DNA of 5,157 bases, from positions 1 to 5,157 of the forward strand of contig VSOA01000270.1 of assembly GCA_009774585.1 (NCBI GenBank), written 5' to 3'. Below are positions 4,527-5,157 of this stretch, one piece after another. Under the pieces are notes generated by a model. It worked only from the letters and a program-made list of their open reading frames with translations, was not told the DNA's origin and made no database searches. The DNA comes from Lachnospiraceae bacterium (GTDB lineage: Bacteria; Bacillota; Clostridia; Lachnospirales; Lachnospiraceae). The translations under genes were made by a program, and so were the position numbers. The stretch's first letter is position 1, and each line of letters begins with the position of its first letter.

Positions 4527-5157
4527 ATGTTAGGCAATTTTATGTATTGTACCTGACGAAACTTTATTTTGGCTAGGATTCCCTTGCCGGCCTGAATGAG
4601 GAGCTGCCTAAGTAGGGACAGAATATACAGCTTGTGTATGGCAGCGGATCGATCAAAAAGAATGGTATCTATGATAAAGTCATGGAGATTTTGAAAGCAA
4701 ATGGAAAAAATGTACTTGAAGATGCGGGTGTCATGCCAAATCATACGGTACAGAAACTGCAGGAAGGCTGTAGGATTGCCAAGGAGGGTAAGGCAGATCT
4801 GATTCTTGCAGTTGGGGGTTCTGTCTGCGACTATGCAAAAGCGGTTTCCGTATCTGCATACTGTACGGAAGATCCATGGGAAAAATATTATCTTCAAATG
4901 AAAGATGTGGACAATGAGATCATCCCGGTTGGATGTGTCCTGACAATGGTCGGTACGGGCTCTGAAATGAACGGCGGCGCAGTTATCACGAACCATGAGC
5001 AGAAATTGAAGATTGGCCATGTATTTGATGAGAGGGTGTATCCGAAATTTTCCATCTTAAACCCGGTATATACCTACACGCTGCCCCAGTATCAGATGGT
5101 TGCGGGAATCTATGACATCATGAACCATATTACGGAGCAGTATTTCTCCGGGGAGGA
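4527..5157 (+). pseudogene. Iron-containing alcohol dehydrogenase, 5' part, broken and cut by the window edge
   Basis: The gene starts MLGNFMYC and then shifts frame. The protein resumes from 4553 as LTKLYFG-stop-DSLAGLNEELPK-stop-GQNIQLVYGSGSIKKNG and stays open to the right edge. Lesions are a frameshift at about 4551-4553 (TGA at 4554-4556 in the first frame), TAG at 4574-4576, TAG at 4613-4615, and AVGGSVCDYAKAV, in which the usual GGGS cofactor loop has lost one glycine (about 4814-4822). Other family features remain: VGTGSEMNGGAVITN and DIMNH (Asp 5114-5116, His 5126-5128), the first two metal ligands. An intact enzyme would be a cytoplasmic NAD(P)H-dependent alcohol/aldehyde oxidoreductase of about 380-390 residues, resembling clostridial butanol-dehydrogenase-like proteins. 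It was probably the third gene of the LysR-controlled operon. Re-initiation at an internal ATG (e.g. 4682) lacks a ribosome binding site. Confidence 0.85.

Noticed and set aside
4574..4615. In-frame TAG codons as pyrrolysine or suppressed amber sites
   Set aside because: A separate frameshift and a lost active-loop glycine in the same gene point to decay, and there is no sign of amber-decoding machinery in the window.
4505..5020. Long leftward open frame of 171 codons opposite the dehydrogenase
   Set aside because: The opposite strand encodes an unmistakable iron-type alcohol dehydrogenase over the same span; this frame has no ribosome binding site and its protein has no domain features.
1..5157. 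CRISPR array, rRNA, intact transposase or integrase, toxin-antitoxin pair
   Set aside because: I looked for regularly spaced repeats, recognisable RNA cores and recombinase motifs on both strands and found none.

Overview
The window reads as low- to mid-GC Firmicutes DNA, most likely from a gut clostridium of the Lachnospiraceae type. This is inferred from strong AGGAGG-type ribosome binding sites, consensus -35/-10 promoters, an acidic Ser/Thr/Glu-rich lipoprotein, and mobile-element debris of a kind common in that group. Base composition is mosaic: roughly 1-1870 is AT-rich, about 1870-2250 is GC-rich, and 2252-5157 is intermediate.

Layout: (a) 1-300 holds no intact gene, only a short stop-ridden stretch with a CxxC motif. 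(b) 415-1257 (+) is a 280-residue secreted lipoprotein with a 90-bp internal repeat and its own promoter. (c) 1258-1870 is non-coding but structured: hairpins, a near-consensus promoter (1525-1552) and a strong intrinsic terminator (1699-1740). Together the last two define a possible ~180-nt small RNA. (d) 1891-2264 (-) is a scar of a conjugative or mobilizable element, made of two or three truncated, overlapping, frameshifted small genes lying directly against the 3' end of the next gene. (e) 2252-3130 (-) is an intact LysR-type regulator. (f) 3131-3240 is a divergent control region with a perfect 16-bp palindrome between two opposed promoters. (g) 3243-3491 (+) encodes a small helical protein that has no usable start codon and runs in frame into the next gene. 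(h) 3492-4493 (+) is an intact alpha/beta hydrolase of the dienelactone-hydrolase type with a Cys nucleophile. (i) 4527-5157 (+) is the 5' part of an iron-containing alcohol dehydrogenase broken by a frameshift, two amber stops and the loss of a glycine in the cofactor loop; it runs off the right edge.

The LysR regulator, the palindrome and the rightward small gene-hydrolase-dehydrogenase run look like one regulated catabolic or detoxification operon transcribed away from its regulator. Of its visible members only the regulator and the hydrolase remain intact, so the operon appears to be decaying, unless the lesions are assembly errors. I see no convincing new multi-gene system. The best leads are the decaying operon with its start-less leader gene, the candidate small RNA, and the element scar behind the regulator.
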